Position numbers and translations under genes: made by a program. The notes beneath the pieces were generated by a model. That model was not told where the DNA came from. It worked only from the letters and a program-made list of their open reading frames with translations, and ran no database searches. A stretch of DNA of 64,000 nucleotides from an uncultured Porphyromonas sp. (GTDB lineage Bacteria > Bacteroidota > Bacteroidia > Bacteroidales > Porphyromonadaceae): NCBI GenBank assembly GCA_905372565.1, contig CAJPPK010000001.1:124001-188000 (forward strand), in the 5' to 3' direction. Each line of letters opens with the position of its first letter. Position 1 is the first letter of the stretch. Below are positions 61,730 through 64,000 of the stretch, in pieces.

Positions 61730-62818
61730 ATGGCCACAGAGAACGACCTGCTTAGTCGTATCGAGAGCTTGGAAATACGCTTCCAAGAAATCACATCGCT
61801 CATCACTGCCCCAGATATTATCGCTGATCAAAAGCGCTTCATGAAGCTCAGTAAAGAGTATCGTGACCTAGAGCGCATCTTGGACAAGGGCAAGGAGTAT
61901 CGTAACCTCCTAGGGAATATCCAGGAAGGGCGCGAGACTCTAGAGCTAGAGAGTGATCCAGAGCTTCGTGCGATGGCTCGTGAGATGATGCAGGAGGCTG
62001 AGCAACGTATCCCCTCACTCGAAGAGGAGATCAAGCTCCTCCTAATACCAGCAGATCCCGAAGACACAAAGAATGTCGTCATGGAGATCCGAGGTGGTAC
62101 TGGTGGAGATGAAGCTGCACTCTTCGCCGGCGATCTCTATAAGATGTATGTACGCTACTGCGAAAGTCGTGGCTGGACAACAGAAGTGACCAGCGTAAGC
62201 GAAGGCACAGCTGGAGGCTACAAGGAAATCATCTTCACCGTCACTGGCGATGGTGTCTATGGTATTCTCAAGTATGAGAGTGGGGTGCACCGAGTACAGC
62301 GTGTCCCTGAAACGGAGACGCAGGGTCGTGTCCATACCTCTGCTGCTTCGGTAGCAGTCCTCCCAGAAGCAGAGGAGGTAGACGTTGTCCTCAATCCAGC
62401 AGATATTGAGATGCAGACAGCTCGCTCTGGTGGTGCTGGAGGTCAGAATGTCAATAAGGTAGAAACGAAGGTTCAGCTTACGCATAAGCCCACAGGTATT
62501 GTGGTAGTCTGTCAGCAGGCACGTACTCAGCTAGCCAACCGTGAGCTGGCTATGCAGATGCTACGAACGAAGCTTTACGATATTGAGCTGACCAAGCATA
62601 ATGAGGCTATTGCAGCTCGCCGTAAGACGATGGTCTCTACGGGAGATCGCTCTGCTAAGATCCGCACCTACAACTATCCACAAGGGCGTGTTACTGACCA
62701 CCGGATCAACCTCACACTCTATAACCTCGCTGCGATTATGGCTGGAGAAATTCAGCCGATCATTGATGAACTAATCATCGCAGAGAATATCGAACGAATG
62801 AAGGAGGCTGCTCTTTAG
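61730..62818 (+). CDS. prfA: Peptide chain release factor 1
   Basis: Recognises UAA and UAG and triggers peptide release. The 362-aa length is standard. The GGQ loop is in ARSGGAGGQNVNKVETKVQL (about residue 228), the domain 3 PCRF motif region IRGGTGGDEAALFAGDLY is near residue 120, and the C-terminal RKTMVSTGDRSAKIRTYNYP is as in RF1. The anticodon-like PxT motif fits RVPETETQGRVHTSA. It lies 17 bp after purM. Confidence 0.97.
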   Translation: MATENDLLSRIESLEIRFQEITSLITAPDIIADQKRFMKLSKEYRDLERILDKGKEYRNLLGNIQEGRETLELESDPELRAMAREMMQEAEQRIPSLEEEIKLLLIPADPEDTKNVVMEIRGGTGGDEAALFAGDLYKMYVRYCESRGWTTEVTSVSEGTAGGYKEIIFTVTGDGVYGILKYESGVHRVQRVPETETQGRVHTSAASVAVLPEAEEVDVVLNPADIEMQTARSGGAGGQNVNKVETKVQLTHKPTGIVVVCQQARTQLANRELAMQMLRTKLYDIELTKHNEAIAARRKTMVSTGDRSAKIRTYNYPQGRVTDHRINLTLYNLAAIMAGEIQPIIDELIIAENIERMKEAAL

Positions 62819-62880
62819 CACCTCGGATCATGCCCTCTGCCTACTTATATGGGATGGGCAATTCCAACACACTCGAAGTA

Positions 62881-63717
62881 ATGACGAAAGCAGAACTATT
62901 CGAACAGATCAAGCAGAAGAAGTCTTTCCTCTGCATCGGACTTGATACAGATGTCCGAAAGATACCTCAGTTTCTCCTTGAGGAGGATGATCCAATCTTT
63001 GCCTTCAACAAGCGGATTATCGATGCTACCGCTCATCTATGTGTAGCTTACAAGCCAAACCTAGCTTTCTATGAAAGTATGGGGTCTTTTGGGCTACTAT
63101 CCTTTGAACGCACAGTAGAATACCTTCGGACAAACTATCCTGAGCAGTTCATCATCGCAGATGCTAAGCGAGGAGATATCGGAAATACGAGTGATATGTA
63201 TGCACGAAGCTTCTTCGAACATCTTAAGGTGGATGCACTGACTGTAGCTCCCTATATGGGGAGCGATAGTGTCTTGCCCTTCCTGAAGTACACTGATCGC
63301 TGGGTAATTCTACTGGCACTGACCTCCAATGAGGGTGCTTATGATTTCCAGCTTACCACTGATGCGGACGGGGAGGCTCTTTTTGAGAAAGTCCTTCGTG
63401 TCAGTAAGGATTGGGCAGGTAGCGAACAGCTCATGTATGTCGTCGGTGCTACAAAGGCAGATATGCTAGAGCGAGTACGAGCTATCGTTCCAGATTCTTT
63501 CTTGTTAGTCCCAGGTGTTGGATCTCAGAATGGGAGTCTAGAGGAGGTCGCTCGCTATGGTCTCAATGATCAGTGCGGTTTGCTTGTGAATGCTTCTCGT
63601 AGCATTATCTATGCAGATAATACGGAGGCCTTCGCTAGTGGGGCCGCTGCAGAAGCTGAGAGGCTCCGTCGACAGATGGCAGACATCCTTATAAAGAGTA
63701 AGCTCGTAGAAGTCTAA
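62881..63717 (+). CDS. pyrF: Orotidine 5'-phosphate decarboxylase
   Basis: The last step of UMP synthesis. The ATG at 62881 gives a 278-aa protein starting MTKAELFEQIKQKKSFLCIG, matching the usual start of this long (type 2) OMP decarboxylase; a 17-codon upstream extension from 62830 looks non-native. Catalytic DAKRGDIGNTSDMYA (Lys/Asp), NLAFYESMG and FLLVPGVGSQNG are clear. It follows prfA by 62 bp. Confidence 0.95.
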   Translation: MTKAELFEQIKQKKSFLCIGLDTDVRKIPQFLLEEDDPIFAFNKRIIDATAHLCVAYKPNLAFYESMGSFGLLSFERTVEYLRTNYPEQFIIADAKRGDIGNTSDMYARSFFEHLKVDALTVAPYMGSDSVLPFLKYTDRWVILLALTSNEGAYDFQLTTDADGEALFEKVLRVSKDWAGSEQLMYVVGATKADMLERVRAIVPDSFLLVPGVGSQNGSLEEVARYGLNDQCGLLVNASRSIIYADNTEAFASGAAAEAERLRRQMADILIKSKLVEV

Positions 63718-63735
63718 TCTGATAGTAGTCATACG

Positions 63736-64000
63736 ATGCAGTTTAGTGCAGCCCAAATAGCTCCTCTCATATCGGGAACGATTGATGGAGATAGTGCGAT
63801 TCAGGTATCAAATTTTGGTAAGATTGAGTCTGCTCAACCTGGAGATCTAGCTTTCCTAGCAAATCCTAAGTATGAGTCATATGCTTATACTACGAAGGCT
63901 TCTATCCTCCTAGTTTCACAAGACTTCACTCCTAGACAGCCTATTGAAGCGACGTTGATCCGAGTGCCTGATCCCTATGCAGCTTTGGCTCAGCTCATGC
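63736..64000 (+). CDS. lpxD: UDP-3-O-acylglucosamine N-acyltransferase, 3' end outside window
   Basis: Third step of lipid A synthesis. The visible 88 codons begin MQFSAAQIAPLISGTIDGD and include VSNFGKIESAQPGDLAFLANPKYESY, the N-terminal uridine-binding domain of LpxD. The left-handed helix domain would lie beyond the window. It follows pyrF by 18 bp. The pyrF-lpxD neighbourhood agrees with my recollection of Porphyromonas genomes. Confidence 0.9.
   Translation, partial: MQFSAAQIAPLISGTIDGDSAIQVSNFGKIESAQPGDLAFLANPKYESYAYTTKASILLVSQDFTPRQPIEATLIRVPDPYAALAQLM

Noticed and set aside
62830..62880. N-terminal 17-codon extension of pyrF
   Set aside because: Not part of the usual PyrF start; the ATG at 62881 gives the standard N-terminus.

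Overview
The window looks like chromosomal DNA of a Porphyromonas-type member of the Bacteroidota. The basis is gene content and signals. It carries the type IX secretion genes porX and porQ, KorAB 2-oxoacid:ferredoxin oxidoreductase, TonB-dependent receptors, Bacteroidota TAnnTTTG promoter elements, and almost no Shine-Dalgarno sites. A GH32 fructan hydrolase and a GH109-like enzyme hint at a glycan-using species. The species is not identified. No insertion sequence, prophage or rRNA was seen.

Layout. Positions 1-5.6 kb: GH32 (cut by the window edge), nitroreductase, a small beta-barrel protein, then a leftward lplA / radical SAM / HAD run. 5.7-15 kb (all leftward): gyrB, the cdd-ppk-ppx cluster, gpmA, a HAD phosphatase and porX. 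15-26.5 kb (rightward): a TonB receptor, lysS-gpsA-deacetylase-SIMPL, two overlapping glycosyltransferase genes and a GH109-like gene. 26.6-37.2 kb (leftward): manA-merR, the cmk-ispH-methyltransferase-dgt-porQ operon, and a bioB / sodium symporter / TonB receptor operon. 37.4-45 kb (leftward): a small unknown gene, a POT transporter, a DUF4831 lipoprotein-like gene, korAB and a DUF417 protein. 45.2-48.2 kb: tRNA-Lys, a 20-repeat type I-C-like CRISPR array without cas genes, and a cobalamin riboswitch with no recognisable target gene. 48.2-58.3 kb (leftward): secreted C1 peptidase, gamma carbonic anhydrase, an unknown gene, a helix-hairpin-helix/beta-barrel protein, fumC and gcvP. 58.9 kb to the end (rightward): an exonuclease, then glucosaminidase-purM-prfA-pyrF-lpxD.

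The most unusual signal is not a gene. At least eleven intergenic gaps hold short arrays of 3-7 degenerate units spaced 22 or 23 bp apart. The unit sequence differs between groups of arrays: a TTACGTATATTGTG type, an AAGGTnTACCTTT type, a TTAGGAAT/TAATG type and a CAACGTTG type. The spacing is held almost exactly, and the unit cores tend to be self-complementary. This looks like a genome-wide intergenic system built on a 22-23 bp ruler. The second point of interest is the pairing of the cas-less CRISPR array with an apparently targetless B12 riboswitch about 1 kb upstream on the same strand.

All positions and motifs were read by eye. No homology search, folding or covariance model was run, so family names rest on recognised motifs.
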